Notes: generated by a model from the sequence alone, not told the origin. DNA of 64,000 bases from Lampropedia puyangensis (GCF_004833285.1 NZ_STFG01000011.1:552-64551), one strand, 5' to 3'; shown: positions 6,123 through 15,069, numbered from the stretch's first letter. Numbers and translations: made by a program.

Positions 6123-8108
6123 ATGAGCACGACAAAACACTCATTCCAAGCTGAAGTCGCCCAGGTTTTGCACTTGGTCACGCACTCTCTGTACTCCAAC
6201 CCAGAAATTTTCCTGCGCGAACTGGTCTCGAATGCGGCCGATGCCTGCGACAAGCTGCGCTTTGAGGCACTCAACCAGGCTGCGCTGTATGAAAATGACG
6301 CCGACCTGCGCGTGCGCATCAGTTTCGATGAAAAGGCCAAGACCCTGACCATTGAGGACAATGGCATTGGCATGAGCCAGCAAGAGGCCATTGACAACCT
6401 GGGCACCATTGCCAAAAGTGGCACGCGTGAATTCACCAGTCGCCTCACGGGCGATGCCAAAGCCGACTCGCAATTGATTGGCCAGTTTGGCGTGGGGTTT
6501 TACTCCGCCTTCATCGTGGCCGATTCGGTGACCGTCGAGACCCGCCGCGCCGGTGCAGCTGCCAGTGAAGGTGTGCGCTGGATCAGTCGTGGCACGGGTG
6601 ACTTTGAAGTCGAGGCCATTGAACGCGCAGCGCGGGGCACCCGCATTACCCTGCACCTGCGCGATGATGCCAGTGAATTCCTCAACGGCTGGAAACTCAA
6701 GTCGGTAATCAACAAGTACTCAGACCACATCAGCCTGCCCGTGCAAATGGAAAAGCAAGAGTGGAAAGAGGCCGAAGAAGAAGGCCAGCCCGGTGCCATG
6801 GTCAAGACCGGTGAATGGGAAACCATCAACCAGGCCAATGCCTTGTGGACGCGCGCCAAGAAAGACATTTCCAGCGAACAATATATTGAGTTCTACAAAG
6901 GCCTGAGCCACGACTTTGCTGCACCACTGGCCTGGAGCCACAACAAAGTGGAAGGCGCCACCGAATACACACAACTGCTCTACATTCCAGCCACTGCACC
7001 GCAGGATCTGTTCACACGTGACAAGCAAGCGGGCATCAAGCTCTACGTCAAGCGCGTATTCATCATGAACGAGGCCGATGCGCTGCTGCCGTCGTACCTG
7101 CGCTTTGTGTTTGGGGTAATTGATTCGGCTGACCTGCCATTGAATGTCAGCCGAGAACTCCTGCAAGAAAGCCGCGATGTGCGTGCCATTCGCGATGGCA
7201 ACACACGCCGCGTGCTGGCCATGTTGGAGCAATTGGCCAATGCCGCCACGGCCAGTGATGCAGACGCCATCACGGATGTGGCCGACAAAAATGAGGCCGA
7301 CAATACCGAAAACGATGAAACTGGCGCATTGAAAGAGTCGGAGAAATACGCCCACTTCTACCGTGAATTCGGCGCTGTGCTGAAAGAAGGTCTGGGCGAA
7401 GACTTTGCCAACCGCGAACGCATTGCCAAGCTGCTGCGTTACGCCTCGACCGCCAGCGACACCGTCAGCGTTGGCTTTGCCGACTATAAAGCCCGCATGA
7501 AAGATGGCCAGAAGGCCATCTACTACATCACGGCAGACAGCCTCAGCGCCGCGCAAAGCAGCCCCCAACTGGAGCTGTTCAAGAAAAAAGGCATTGAGGT
7601 GCTGTTCATGACTGACCGGGTCGATGAATGGGCCATGGGCTTCGTGAACGAATTCGATGGCACACCGTTGCAATCCGTCGCCAAAGGCGCCGTGGACTTG
7701 GGCGACCTGCAAGACGAGCAAGAACGCAAAGCCGCTGAAGAAGCTGCCGAGCACTTCAAACCCGTGCTGGAACGCCTCAAGCAAGCGCTGAAAGACCAAG
7801 CCTCGGACGTGCAAGCAACCACGCGCCTTGTAGATTCGCCTGCGTGTCTGGTGGTCAAAGATGGTCAAATCAGCGGCCAATTGGCACGCCTATTGAAACA
7901 AGCCGGCCAAGCTGTGCCAGACACCAAGCCTGTACTCGAGGTCAACCCCGAGCACCCGCTGGTCAAGCAACTGGAAGCATCCCCCCAGTTTGATGATCTG
8001 GCCCACATTCTGTTTGACCAAGCGGTGCTGGCTGAAGGCGGCTTGCCAACAGACCCTGCGGCGTATGTCAAACGAGTCAATGCGATGCTGCTGGGTGCTA
8101 GTGCATAA
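6123..8108 (+). CDS. htpG: Molecular chaperone HtpG (Hsp90)
   Basis: The protein has 661 residues, slightly longer than the E. coli protein, mainly through an acidic linker ([15 protein letters not shown], after residue 380). GHKL ATPase motifs are clear near the N-terminus: [25 protein letters not shown] and [11 protein letters not shown]. The middle-domain [20 protein letters not shown] and [13 protein letters not shown] stretches carry the catalytic-loop arginine. It folds client proteins in the cytosol in an ATP cycle. The ATG at 6123 fits the conserved [12 protein letters not shown] start; the 53 extra upstream codons are not Hsp90-like. A heat-shock promoter candidate lies upstream and a strong terminator downstream. 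Confidence 0.97.
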   Translation: MSTTKHSFQAEVAQVLHLVTHSLYSNPEIFLRELVSNAADACDKLRFEALNQAALYENDADLRVRISFDEKAKTLTIEDNGIGMSQQEAIDNLGTIAKSGTREFTSRLTGDAKADSQLIGQFGVGFYSAFIVADSVTVETRRAGAAASEGVRWISRGTGDFEVEAIERAARGTRITLHLRDDASEFLNGWKLKSVINKYSDHISLPVQMEKQEWKEAEEEGQPGAMVKTGEWETINQANALWTRAKKDISSEQYIEFYKGLSHDFAAPLAWSHNKVEGATEYTQLLYIPATAPQDLFTRDKQAGIKLYVKRVFIMNEADALLPSYLRFVFGVIDSADLPLNVSRELLQESRDVRAIRDGNTRRVLAMLEQLANAATASDADAITDVADKNEADNTENDETGALKESEKYAHFYREFGAVLKEGLGEDFANRERIAKLLRYASTASDTVSVGFADYKARMKDGQKAIYYITADSLSAAQSSPQLELFKKKGIEVLFMTDRVDEWAMGFVNEFDGTPLQSVAKGAVDLGDLQDEQERKAAEEAAEHFKPVLERLKQALKDQASDVQATTRLVDSPACLVVKDGQISGQLARLLKQAGQAVPDTKPVLEVNPEHPLVKQLEASPQFDDLAHILFDQAVLAEGGLPTDPAAYVKRVNAMLLGASA

Positions 8109-8130
8109 ACCCTGCTGAACTTCAAAAAAT

Positions 8131-8174
8131 AAAACCGCTGATGCCTTTTGACCAAGGCATCAGCGGTTTTTTTA
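8131..8174. terminator. Strong bidirectional terminator between htpG and ychJ
   Basis: AAAACCGCTGATGCC-TTTTGACCAA-GGCATCAGCGGTTTTTTT forms a 15-base-pair stem with A-tract and T-tract, so it can serve htpG (+) and ychJ (-), which converge here. Confidence 0.95.
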
Positions 8175-8212
8175 TAGCGCCACACATTCAAGCGTGCCGA
8201 TGAAGTGGCGGC

Positions 8213-8656
8213 TTACTCCTGAAAGTCTCCATCCACATACCACCAACGACCATCTTCTTTCACAAAACGGCTGCGCTCATGCAGGCGATGCCCGCGGCCT
8301 TGCTCGCGGTAGCGCGCCACAAACTCCACTTCGCTATGGGTGTCGTCTAGCGGCGTATGTGCACGCACCTCCAGCCCTAACCAGCGGGTCTGGTCATCCA
8401 AGTCGAGTGATGTTGGCCGCGTACTCAAGTGCCAAGTAGCCAGCAGATACGCAGTATGCTGCAACGTGAACGCCGTATAACGCGAGCGCATGAGGTGTTC
8501 AGCATCTGGCGCAGGCGCGGTTTCGCCTGCATCCAACAGCAGAAAACGGCCGCAGCAATCGTGCAACGGCACGGGTTTGCATTGTTTGCCAGCGCGGACC
8601 TGTCGACCACAAGGGCAAGCCGCGCGTTGCTGCGCTGCAGAGAGAACAAAAGCCAT
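8213..8656 (-). CDS. ychJ: YchJ-family (UPF0225) SEC-C-type protein
   Basis: A 147-residue protein with an N-terminal cysteine cluster CPCG..CKPVPLHDCCG, the zinc-binding motif of YchJ. LMRSRYTAFTLQHTAYLLATWH (family signature) follows, with an NTF2-like C-terminal part ending in GRWWYVDGDFQE. The molecular role of the family is not established. I use the ATG at 8656; the codon before it is GTG. It converges with htpG at a shared terminator and is 53 bases downstream of the CWC gene on the same strand. Confidence 0.85.
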   Translation of the reverse strand: MAFVLSAAQQRAACPCGRQVRAGKQCKPVPLHDCCGRFLLLDAGETAPAPDAEHLMRSRYTAFTLQHTAYLLATWHLSTRPTSLDLDDQTRWLGLEVRAHTPLDDTHSEVEFVARYREQGRGHRLHERSRFVKEDGRWWYVDGDFQE

Positions 8657-8709
8657 CACATCAACTCACAATCTGCTGAAGTCAGCGCACGACAGAACAC
8701 TTACCCACA

Positions 8710-8979
8710 TCACGTTTGGGCACTGCCAAAAGCCGTGCCACACGCTTGGCAAATGCACTGCGTTGGAGCGGCCCCGGCTGGGCGCAACGCTGCGGCTTTC
8801 TGTAGCGCAGCGGGGGCAATCGGCGTGTGCATACACCAGCACTGCGCCGGCTCCAGCCCCAAGGTCACGGCGCATGCATTGCTGGCGCCGCACAAAGGGC
8901 AGAGACTGGCCTGCACATCTGTGTGCAAAGCCGCCGCATCCGAGGCGCCCCAATCAGGCAACGGGTAGCCCCCAGCCAT
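8710..8979 (-). CDS. Cysteine-rich CWC-family protein
   Basis: A short protein of about 89 residues. CPLCGASNACAV and the invariant CWC (QCWCMHTPI) are followed by a C-terminal CICQACG, making a probable small metal-binding protein of unknown function. The frame is open further upstream (to 9057), inside cdsA. The ATG at 8979 overlaps the cdsA stop by 26 bases and leaves a sensible N-terminus; ATG 8991 or a TTG nearer the cdsA stop are alternatives because no clear ribosome site marks either one. The overlap suggests translational coupling to cdsA. Confidence 0.7.
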   Translation of the reverse strand: MAGGYPLPDWGASDAAALHTDVQASLCPLCGASNACAVTLGLEPAQCWCMHTPIAPAALQKAAALRPAGAAPTQCICQACGTAFGSAQT

Positions 8980-9898
8980 AACGCACCACATGGAAAAAAA
9001 TGGGGGCGGCAAAGCACAACGAATCCAAGCGGTCGAGCATGCCACCGTGCCCTTCAATCATGGCCCCCCAATCCTTCACGCCGCGATCACGTTTGATGGC
9101 AGACATGACCAATCCGCCGGCAAAACCAAGGAGATTGACCAGCAAAGCCATCACAAAAGCCTGGCCGAAATGAAACGGGGTAATCCAGTACAAAGCAGCA
9201 CCCAAAAGCGAAGCCGCCAATACACCACCGGCAAAACCTTCAACGGTTTTGGAGGGCGAGAGCAAGGGCGCAATTTTGCGCTTGCCAAACAACTTGCCGC
9301 ACACGTATTGCAAGATGTCTGAGCTTTGCACGACCAGCACCAACCACGCAATCAAGAGCAAATTACGCCCCTCATAACCCGGAATAGGAATGAGCATCAG
9401 CGCGGGGATAGAAGAGATGCAGTACACCGCAATCATCACCCCCCATTGCACGGTGGAGGCCCGCTCCATAAAGCGGGTGGTATCACCACCAAGCGCTGCA
9501 AAAATAGGCAGCAGCAAAAAGCCATACACAGGCAAGAAGATGGACATCATGCCGTACCACTGCGTGAGAATGAAAAAGTATTGCAGCGGCAAAGCGACGT
9601 AAAACGCCATCAGCAAAGCGTAATAGTCAGCACGGCGAGTGGGGGCCAAAGTCAAAAACTCGCGCAAGGCATAAAACGAAATACCAAAAAACAGCAGCAC
9701 CACAGCCACGCGCCCGAGTGCGAATGCAATGCCCAGCACCACAATCATCACCCACCATGCTTTGATGCGTGCGTTGAGGTTGTCAATCACACCATGTGGC
9801 ACAAAACCCACGCGCATTTTCAGTACAAAGCCAACCACCGAGGCCAATACCATCAGGCCCACAACGAGGCTACTCAACAGCAGCGTTTCTTGACTCAT
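8954..9898 (-). CDS. Phosphatidate cytidylyltransferase (CdsA/YnbB type)
   Basis: This is a 314-residue inner-membrane enzyme with about eight hydrophobic segments. Its C-terminal CDP-diacylglycerol synthase signature is complete: SPSKTVEGFAGG, then KRDRGVKDWGAMIEGHGGMLDRLDSL. It makes CDP-diacylglycerol from phosphatidate and CTP. The start codon overlaps the plsC-like stop by four bases (ATGA), so the acyltransferase and the cytidylyltransferase are coupled and would act consecutively in phospholipid synthesis. Pairing with an acyltransferase rather than dxr/uppS suggests the YnbB-like second copy rather than the essential housekeeping cdsA. Confidence 0.88.
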   Translation of the reverse strand: MSQETLLLSSLVVGLMVLASVVGFVLKMRVGFVPHGVIDNLNARIKAWWVMIVVLGIAFALGRVAVVLLFFGISFYALREFLTLAPTRRADYYALLMAFYVALPLQYFFILTQWYGMMSIFLPVYGFLLLPIFAALGGDTTRFMERASTVQWGVMIAVYCISSIPALMLIPIPGYEGRNLLLIAWLVLVVQSSDILQYVCGKLFGKRKIAPLLSPSKTVEGFAGGVLAASLLGAALYWITPFHFGQAFVMALLVNLLGFAGGLVMSAIKRDRGVKDWGAMIEGHGGMLDRLDSLCFAAPIFFHVVRYGWGLPVA

Positions 9899-10854
9899 GG
9901 CGCAATCCCTTCTGTGGGTTGTGGACTGGCGTGCTCTGCCGCTGCAGGCTGCTGCAGCTCGCCTTCGATACCGGCCAATTGCAGCAGCGCGTTGCGTGCC
10001 CGCGAGAGGAAACCGTCTTTACTTTCCCCTTCGAGTACCTGCAAGGGCGAACCAAAGCTGACTGTGCACAGCAGCGGCAGCGGTATCAAGGCCCCTTTTG
10101 GCATCACCCGGTTGAGATTACCCAGCCAGACCGGCACGATTTCCACATGCGGATACGCTTTGGCCAAATGGTAGATACCGCTTTTAAACGGTAGCAAACC
10201 TTCCTGCATATTGCGGGTACCTTCAGGGAAGATGATGAGCGAGTCACCAGCATCCAATGCTGCCTTGAGTGGCGCGAGCGCATCGGGTTTAGCCGCAGGC
10301 ATCTCCTGCGTTTTCGGTGTCGCATCCAGTTCCGGTTCCGGCGTCGGCGCAGGGACGGTTGCATCCATTGCTGCGGACACCATGACTGACTCAGCCTCTG
10401 GCATGGCGTCTGACGCAGCACCATGCACCGTGGCGTCATGGGCCGTCACGTCATGCACAGCCATGTCCGTTGCGGCATGCCAAGCGGCAGCTTCGGGCGC
10501 ATGCTCAGCCTGTGGCGGCGGCGCACTAGTGGGGGCTGCCATTTGGCCCGCTTCAGGTGTTTTGGTTGCGCCGTTGCGCTCGACCAGCACACCATTGAAA
10601 ACCTCGTGGATCACATAAGGACGCACAGCGCCTTGCGACCAGTAGTCCGCACCAGCGACTGGGCGGGTACGTTTGCGCAACAAAGGCGGCAGCGAAGCCC
10701 ACAACAACACAAAATCGCTATGGCTTGAATGGTTGGCAAAGTAAATGCGCTGCACAGGCACAGGGTCGCACCCCAGCCAAATACTGCGGGCCCCGGTAAT
10801 GGCTTTGGCCGCCCCGGTAATGGCTGCAGCCGAAATGCGTGCCGATATTTTCAT
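9895..10854 (-). CDS. PlsC-like 1-acylglycerol-3-phosphate acyltransferase with a large insert
   Basis: A 319-residue PlsC-type acyltransferase. Block I NHSSHSD (HX4D catalytic pair, about residues 42-47) and block III FPEGTR (about 209-214) are intact. Between them, where typical PlsC has a short loop after VLVERN, lie about 95 residues of Ala/Pro/His/Asp-rich low-complexity sequence (coded at roughly 10280-10566). Another Ala/Gln/Pro-rich tail follows the domain. A GAGGAG ribosome site precedes ATG 10854; the codon before it is TTG. It would acylate lysophosphatidate for the adjacent cytidylyltransferase. The insert is odd but in frame and looks neutral to catalysis. Confidence 0.85.
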   Translation of the reverse strand: MKISARISAAAITGAAKAITGARSIWLGCDPVPVQRIYFANHSSHSDFVLLWASLPPLLRKRTRPVAGADYWSQGAVRPYVIHEVFNGVLVERNGATKTPEAGQMAAPTSAPPPQAEHAPEAAAWHAATDMAVHDVTAHDATVHGAASDAMPEAESVMVSAAMDATVPAPTPEPELDATPKTQEMPAAKPDALAPLKAALDAGDSLIIFPEGTRNMQEGLLPFKSGIYHLAKAYPHVEIVPVWLGNLNRVMPKGALIPLPLLCTVSFGSPLQVLEGESKDGFLSRARNALLQLAGIEGELQQPAAAEHASPQPTEGIAP

Positions 10855-10902
10855 CAAGCGTCTCCTCTTTCACGCGGCGCAGTCCGGTGGACCGCGAAAG
10901 CC

Positions 10903-11745
10903 TCACAGTGGGGAGGCGTTGAACGTATCACAAGCTTGTGGATCGCCGCTCTTGAGTCCGGTGTAAAACCAGCGCTGGCGTTGATCACTGGTGCCATGGG
11001 TAAAGCTCTCTGGGCGCACCACTCTTCCCGCAGAGCGCTGCAGGGCATCGTCACCAATTTTGGCCGCCGCGTTCATCGCGGCCTCAATATCGCCACCTTC
11101 CAGAATCTTGCGCTGGCGGTCAGCATGGTGGCCCCACACACCGGCATAGCAGTCCGCCTGCAATTCCAAGCGCACGCTCAACTGGTTGTATTCCGTTTGA
11201 CTGATACGCCCGCGCATGCTGTCAATTTTTTGGGTTGTCCCTTGCAGGCGCTGCAAATGGTGCCCCACTTCGTGGGCAATCACATAGGCTTGCGCAAACT
11301 CGCCAGGCGCCCCCAAACGGCTCTTCAACTCATCAAAAAAGCTCAAATCAATATAGACCGTGGTATCTGCCGGACAATAAAACGGCCCCATAGCAGCCTG
11401 CCCTGTACCACATGCCGTTGAGGTGGCATCACGAAACAAAACCAAACGCGGGTCTTTGTAATTGGAATAAATACCGCCCCACACATCTTCGGTATCGGCC
11501 AGCACCGTCGCCACGAACTGGCCTGATCGGTCATCCACAGGACCTGTGGTGCCTGGCGCCTGCTGTGTTTGTACCGTTGGCGCGCCACCTTGCATGATGC
11601 CCAACACCGTCAGCGGGTTGATGCCAAATACCCCCCACGCGATCAGCGCCACGATGATGGAGCCAATACCAATGCTGCGCCCTCCTACGCCACTAGCGCG
11701 GCGGTCTTCCACGTTATCGGATTGTCGATTGCCTTCCCAACGCAT
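10903..11745 (-). CDS. ypfJ: YpfJ-family neutral zinc metallopeptidase
   Basis: A 280-residue membrane-anchored metalloprotease-like protein. It has a short cytoplasmic tail (MRWEGNRQSDNVEDRR), one transmembrane segment (about 24-50) and a periplasmic domain. The zinc motif is YVIAHEVGHHLQ with a downstream glutamate in LELQADCYAGVW, as in the family. The N-terminal MRWEGxRxSxNVEDRR and C-terminal ERRQRWFYTG-like ending (SDQRQRWFYTGLKSGD) are family marks. The substrate is unknown. AAGGACAGACT precedes the ATG. It lies 48 bases upstream of plsC on the same strand and may share its transcript. Confidence 0.9.
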   Translation of the reverse strand: MRWEGNRQSDNVEDRRASGVGGRSIGIGSIIVALIAWGVFGINPLTVLGIMQGGAPTVQTQQAPGTTGPVDDRSGQFVATVLADTEDVWGGIYSNYKDPRLVLFRDATSTACGTGQAAMGPFYCPADTTVYIDLSFFDELKSRLGAPGEFAQAYVIAHEVGHHLQRLQGTTQKIDSMRGRISQTEYNQLSVRLELQADCYAGVWGHHADRQRKILEGGDIEAAMNAAAKIGDDALQRSAGRVVRPESFTHGTSDQRQRWFYTGLKSGDPQACDTFNASPL

Positions 11746-11863
11746 AGTCTGTCCTTGCTACAAAAGAATTGGATGCCAATTGGGGGCAAAGTGTACGCGG
11801 CTTCAGCCTCTTGGGGCAATTCAACCAAGCAAACGCGCCTGTCTCAGCGTGCCACGCTAGACG

Positions 11864-11891
11864 TGAAAAAGCCTGCACACGTGCAGGCTTA
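11864..11891 (-). terminator. Orphan terminator-like hairpin
   Basis: On the minus strand AAGCCTGCA-CGTG-TGCAGGCTTTTTC has a 9-base stem and a T-tract. The nearest minus-strand gene upstream ends at 12692 and has its own terminator, so this element belongs to an unannotated transcript or is a relic. Confidence 0.55.
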
Positions 11892-12085
11892 ATTTCATGA
11901 CAAATGAGCCAGCTCCACCCGTTAAGGAGCCTCAGCGCAAGGGGATGCAGATCAACCCGAAGAAGCCCTGGCGGTCACCAGTGGCTGCGCTTGCTGGTTA
12001 CTAAAGGCCGGAAAGCCTTTGCTTCCATGCCTTTATTGTGCGCAAGTGCTGGCAGAAGTTTTTGCCCATTTGCAGACCAAAACAC

Positions 12086-12120
12086 TATTGAAATAGAATT
12101 TCCATCTATATATTTCAATA
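12086..12120. promoter_or_regulatory. Perfect inverted repeat upstream of the Lrp-family gene (candidate autoregulatory site)
   Basis: TATTGAAATA (12086-12095) and its exact complement TATTTCAATA (12111-12120) are separated by 15 bases and end 20 bases before the start codon. AT-rich inverted repeats at this position are typical targets of Lrp/AsnC autoregulators. Confidence 0.5.
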
Positions 12121-12139
12121 TAAAAGAAAATTATTCCTC

Positions 12140-12589
12140 ATGGATCAGCTAGACAAGAAAATCCTCGCGCAACTACAGAAAAACTCGCGCGCCAGTTTGC
12201 AAGAAATTGGCCAGGAAGTGGGCCTGAGCCCGACACCATGCTGGAATCGCATCCGGAAAATGGAAGAGGCAGGCATCATTGAAGGCTACACCGTGCAGCT
12301 CAACGCGCAGGCCTTGGGCTTACAAGATACGGTGTTGATTCAGGTCACGCTTGATAGCCACTCTGACAACACACTGGAAGCTTTTGGCCATACGCTGGCC
12401 GCAATTCCAGAGGTCGTTGAAGCGCATCTGGTCTCTGGCGATTACGACTACCTGTTGCGCGTGGTAGTTCGCGACACCCGCGACTATGAGCGTTTCCTGC
12501 GTGAAAAGCTCTACCTGATCAAAGGCATTCGCCACAGCCGCTCAAGCTTTGTGCTGCGCACGCTCAAAGCCACACAGCTACCACTGTAA
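12140..12589 (+). CDS. Lrp/AsnC-family transcriptional regulator
   Basis: A 149-residue regulator. The N-terminal AsnC-type helix-turn-helix (LDKKILAQLQKNSRASLQEIGQEVGLSPTPCWNRI, residues 3-39) is followed by the RAM/SAM ligand and oligomerisation domain (VEAHLVSGDYDYLLRVVVRDTRDYERFL). The close match of the PTPCWNRIRKMEEAGII segment places it near Lrp proper or a related amino-acid-sensing paralogue. It probably binds the inverted repeat immediately upstream. The gene is divergent from ypfJ and convergent with the LysR gene. Confidence 0.92.
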   Translation: MDQLDKKILAQLQKNSRASLQEIGQEVGLSPTPCWNRIRKMEEAGIIEGYTVQLNAQALGLQDTVLIQVTLDSHSDNTLEAFGHTLAAIPEVVEAHLVSGDYDYLLRVVVRDTRDYERFLREKLYLIKGIRHSRSSFVLRTLKATQLPL

Positions 12590-12657
12590 AACCCTATGCC
12601 TATGCCCTATGCGCGCGTGTACGCGTGTACGGACATCCGTTGAGCGATCACGCCATT

Positions 12658-12687
12658 TCAAAAAAAACAGCGGCACAGCAGCGCTGT
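12658..12687 (-). terminator. Terminator of the LysR gene
   Basis: On the minus strand GACAGCG-CTGCTGTGC-CGCTGT is followed by eight T residues, five bases beyond the LysR stop codon. On the plus strand no T-run follows. Confidence 0.75.
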
Positions 12688-12691
12688 CCCG

Positions 12692-13642
12692 TCAGCGTTT
12701 CTTGCGCGGCTTGGCTGTTTTGGCCAACGACGCAGTATCCACCGCGCTCCATGGCGGGGCTGCCAACGCCTGAACCAGAAAATCACGCAAACGCTGCACT
12801 TTGACAGGCACCAAGGTGCGGGTTGGGTACAGCGCCTGAATCGTCAATTCGTTGCAGTGCCATTGCGGCAATACCGGCACCAAAGTGCCAGCCATCAACT
12901 CTCGATACAGTAAAAAATCCGGCTGCAAAATAATGCCCTGCCCCGTAACCGCCAAAGCCCGGCAAGATGCCCCGCTACTGGTATGGACACGCGGATGCAC
13001 GCGTACCGCCTGCTCGCGCCCCTGTGCATCACGCAGGCGCCATGTATCGCCTGTAGAAAAATAGCTGTAAGCCACCACCGCGTGGTGCGCCAAATCTTCA
13101 GGTGACTCTAATGGTGCGGCAGAAGCCAGATACTCTGGAGATGCGCACAACAGCATGCGGGTGTGCGCAAGCGTGCGCCCCACTAGGGAGGAGTTGGGCG
13201 TGTGGCCAATGCGCACCACCAAGTCATAGCCCTCTTCCACCAAATCCATCACCCGATCAGAGAGCACCACATCCAACTCAACATTGGGGTTTTGTGCAAG
13301 AAACTGCCCCCATAGCGGGGCTAAAAATTCCACCCCAAAATCCTGTGGTGCGCCAACCCGCAAGCGGCCATGGGCTTGGCGCACCTGTTGACCAGCCTCA
13401 TTCTCCGCATCATTGATCGCAGCCAGCAATTCTTTACAGCGTTCGTAATACCGCCGCCCATCCTCAGTAAGCGACAAGCTGCGCGTAGTTCGGTGCAGCA
13501 ATCGGCTGCCAATCAAGCGCTCCAACTCCGCCACTTGCCTTGAAACCGCAGGCTTGGATAACCCGGTGGTATCCATAGCTCCCACAAAACTGCCTGCATC
13601 CACAACGGCAACAAAAGTCGCCATGGCTTGTAGTTTATCCAT
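12692..13642 (-). CDS. LysR-family transcriptional regulator
   Basis: A 316-residue LysR regulator. The winged helix-turn-helix MDKLQAMATFVAVVDAGSFVGAMDTTGLSKPAVSRQVAELE occupies residues 1-41, and a type 2 periplasmic-binding-like effector domain follows from about 90. It resembles the large CrgA/PecT-like subgroup. ATG 13642 begins the conserved MDKLQAM start; 47 further upstream codons in frame are not LysR-like. It is divergent from the F420-type reductase gene across a 112-base AT-rich promoter region, so that gene is its probable target. The C-terminus ends in a basic tail (KTAKPRKKR). Confidence 0.92.
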   Translation of the reverse strand: MDKLQAMATFVAVVDAGSFVGAMDTTGLSKPAVSRQVAELERLIGSRLLHRTTRSLSLTEDGRRYYERCKELLAAINDAENEAGQQVRQAHGRLRVGAPQDFGVEFLAPLWGQFLAQNPNVELDVVLSDRVMDLVEEGYDLVVRIGHTPNSSLVGRTLAHTRMLLCASPEYLASAAPLESPEDLAHHAVVAYSYFSTGDTWRLRDAQGREQAVRVHPRVHTSSGASCRALAVTGQGIILQPDFLLYRELMAGTLVPVLPQWHCNELTIQALYPTRTLVPVKVQRLRDFLVQALAAPPWSAVDTASLAKTAKPRKKR

Positions 13643-13754
13643 AATCTCTCCATGCGAGACATTTAGTCTACCACCACCATATTTATAAAAATAAAAAGAA
13701 ACAATACAGTGACGACATCGCGTTGCAAAACGCACCATCCCAAGGAGCAATTCC

Positions 13755-14387
13755 ATGAAAATCACTGTCGTTGGCGCTGGCAATATGGGCGCAGGTTTCG
13801 TTCAACAACTCACACGTGCTGGTCATCAAGTGCGCGTCACCGCACGCGATCTTGGCAAGGCTCAAGCCTTGGCCGCCGCCCATCCTGGCGCCGTTGCTTT
13901 GGAGCCCTCAAAAGCGCTTGGTGACTCCGATGTCGTGGTGTTGGCTGTAGGTTTTGGCGATGCAGTCACCGCACTGCAAGGGCTTGGCGACCTCTCTGGC
14001 CGTGTGGTGGTAGACATCACCAACCCGCTGACCGCTGACTACATGGGCTTGACCATTGGCCACACCACTTCAGCAGCGGAAGAAATTGCCAAGGCCGCGC
14101 CGCAAGCACAAGTGGTCAAAGCCTTCAATACCGTGTTTGCCCAAGTTTTGGCTAAAGGCTCTGCGTTTGCCAATGGCGCCACAGTACCCGTGTTTTTCGC
14201 CAGCGACAGCGAACGCGCCAAGCAAACCGTGCGGGTACTGATTGAAAGCATTGGTTTTACCCCAATCGATGCAGGCGGTTTGAAAAACGCTCGTTACCTG
14301 GAACCCGTGGGTGGACTCAACATTTACTTTGGCTACGGCGCAGGTCAGGGCACCCAAATAGCCCCAACCTGGATTCGCCGCGCCTGA
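13755..14387 (+). CDS. NAD(P)-binding oxidoreductase of the F420-dependent NADP reductase family
   Basis: A 210-residue Rossmann protein starting with MKITVVGAGNMGAGF (GxGxxG at 7-12) and continuing with the family strand VVDITNPL and VVKAFNTVF. It ends in a short C-terminal domain, LKNARYLEPVGGLNIYFGYG. The family includes archaeal F420:NADPH oxidoreductases; bacterial copies without F420 are usually uncharacterised NADPH-dependent reductases. AAGGAG precedes the ATG. It diverges from the LysR gene, which suggests inducible expression, and is followed 70 bases later by an esterase on the same strand. Confidence 0.85.
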   Translation: MKITVVGAGNMGAGFVQQLTRAGHQVRVTARDLGKAQALAAAHPGAVALEPSKALGDSDVVVLAVGFGDAVTALQGLGDLSGRVVVDITNPLTADYMGLTIGHTTSAAEEIAKAAPQAQVVKAFNTVFAQVLAKGSAFANGATVPVFFASDSERAKQTVRVLIESIGFTPIDAGGLKNARYLEPVGGLNIYFGYGAGQGTQIAPTWIRRA

Positions 14388-14457
14388 TTTTCATTACATC
14401 AGCAAGGCAAGCGTAGCGCCAACCCGCATAAAAATCGCCTCAGGAGCAAAGTCAACC

Positions 14458-15069
14458 ATGTCAGATCGTTCTATAGTTGTTCAAGCGCCATCGGCCTCCC
14501 CCAACCAATTGGTGGTGCTCACCCATGGCGTGGGCTCAGAGCCGCAATCCATGCTCGGGCTGGCCCATTGGTTTTGCGCCCGCAACCCTTTGGCATTTGT
14601 CGTCAGCATTGCATCCGCACAGCCATCAGACATTTCAAGTGGCCTACAGTGGTTTTCCGTGATCGGGGTTACTGAGCACAACCGCCAGGCACGTGTTGAT
14701 GCTGCCATGCCCAGCTTTTTGGCCGCGATTGCGCATTGGCAGCAAAAAGCCAATGTGGATGCTGCACACACCACTATTGCGGGCTTCTCGCAAGGCGCCA
14801 TCATGGCGTTGGAATCAACCAAATTGCCTGCCCCTCCTGCTGCCGAGGTATTCAGCTTCTCAGGCCGTTTTGCCGAACTGCCAACACAACGCTCGGCATC
14901 TTCCATCCACCTCTTGCACGGTACTGCCGATAGCGTCATGCCTGTGCATTTGGCAACCGCCGCGCATACCCAACTGCAAGCGTTGGGCACACCTGCAACG
15001 CTGACGGTCATTGAAGGGATTGGCCACCAACCGCACCCCTTGATGCTTAAAGAATGGAATGACCACTGA
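14458..15069 (+). CDS. YpfH-like alpha/beta-hydrolase (phospholipase/carboxylesterase family)
   Basis: A 203-residue serine hydrolase. The oxyanion segment VVLTHGVGSE is followed by the nucleophile elbow GFSQGA (GxSxG, Ser about 122), the acid HGTADSVMP and the His in IEGIGHQPHP. The GFSQGAIMALE context is that of the small carboxylesterases such as YpfH. There is no signal peptide, so it should be cytosolic. An AGGAG lies 11 bases before the ATG. It probably shares a transcript with the reductase upstream. Confidence 0.87.
   Translation: MSDRSIVVQAPSASPNQLVVLTHGVGSEPQSMLGLAHWFCARNPLAFVVSIASAQPSDISSGLQWFSVIGVTEHNRQARVDAAMPSFLAAIAHWQQKANVDAAHTTIAGFSQGAIMALESTKLPAPPAAEVFSFSGRFAELPTQRSASSIHLLHGTADSVMPVHLATAAHTQLQALGTPATLTVIEGIGHQPHPLMLKEWNDH

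Larger units (their letters stand above)
11746..12139. other. 394-base intergenic region with structured, possibly RNA-coding sequence
   Basis: No convincing protein gene lies here; the 82-codon + frame at 11904 overlaps lrp and has no family features. Three hairpins follow one another: GTCACCAG/CTGGTTAC (11974-12001), AAAGGC/GCCTTT (12003-12020) and GCCTGCA/TGCAGGC (11871-11888). The last one is followed on the minus strand by TTTTT and so resembles a terminator with no minus-strand gene to serve. A small RNA transcribed leftwards from about 12085 would explain it. Confidence 0.4.

Noticed and set aside
6720-7880. 386-codon open frame antisense to htpG
   Set aside because: It lies wholly opposite a fully conserved Hsp90 gene and shows no domain pattern; a codon-bias shadow.
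11904-12152. 82-codon frame ahead of lrp
   Set aside because: Overlaps the Lrp start, is Arg/Ser-rich without a domain pattern, and covers hairpin-forming DNA.
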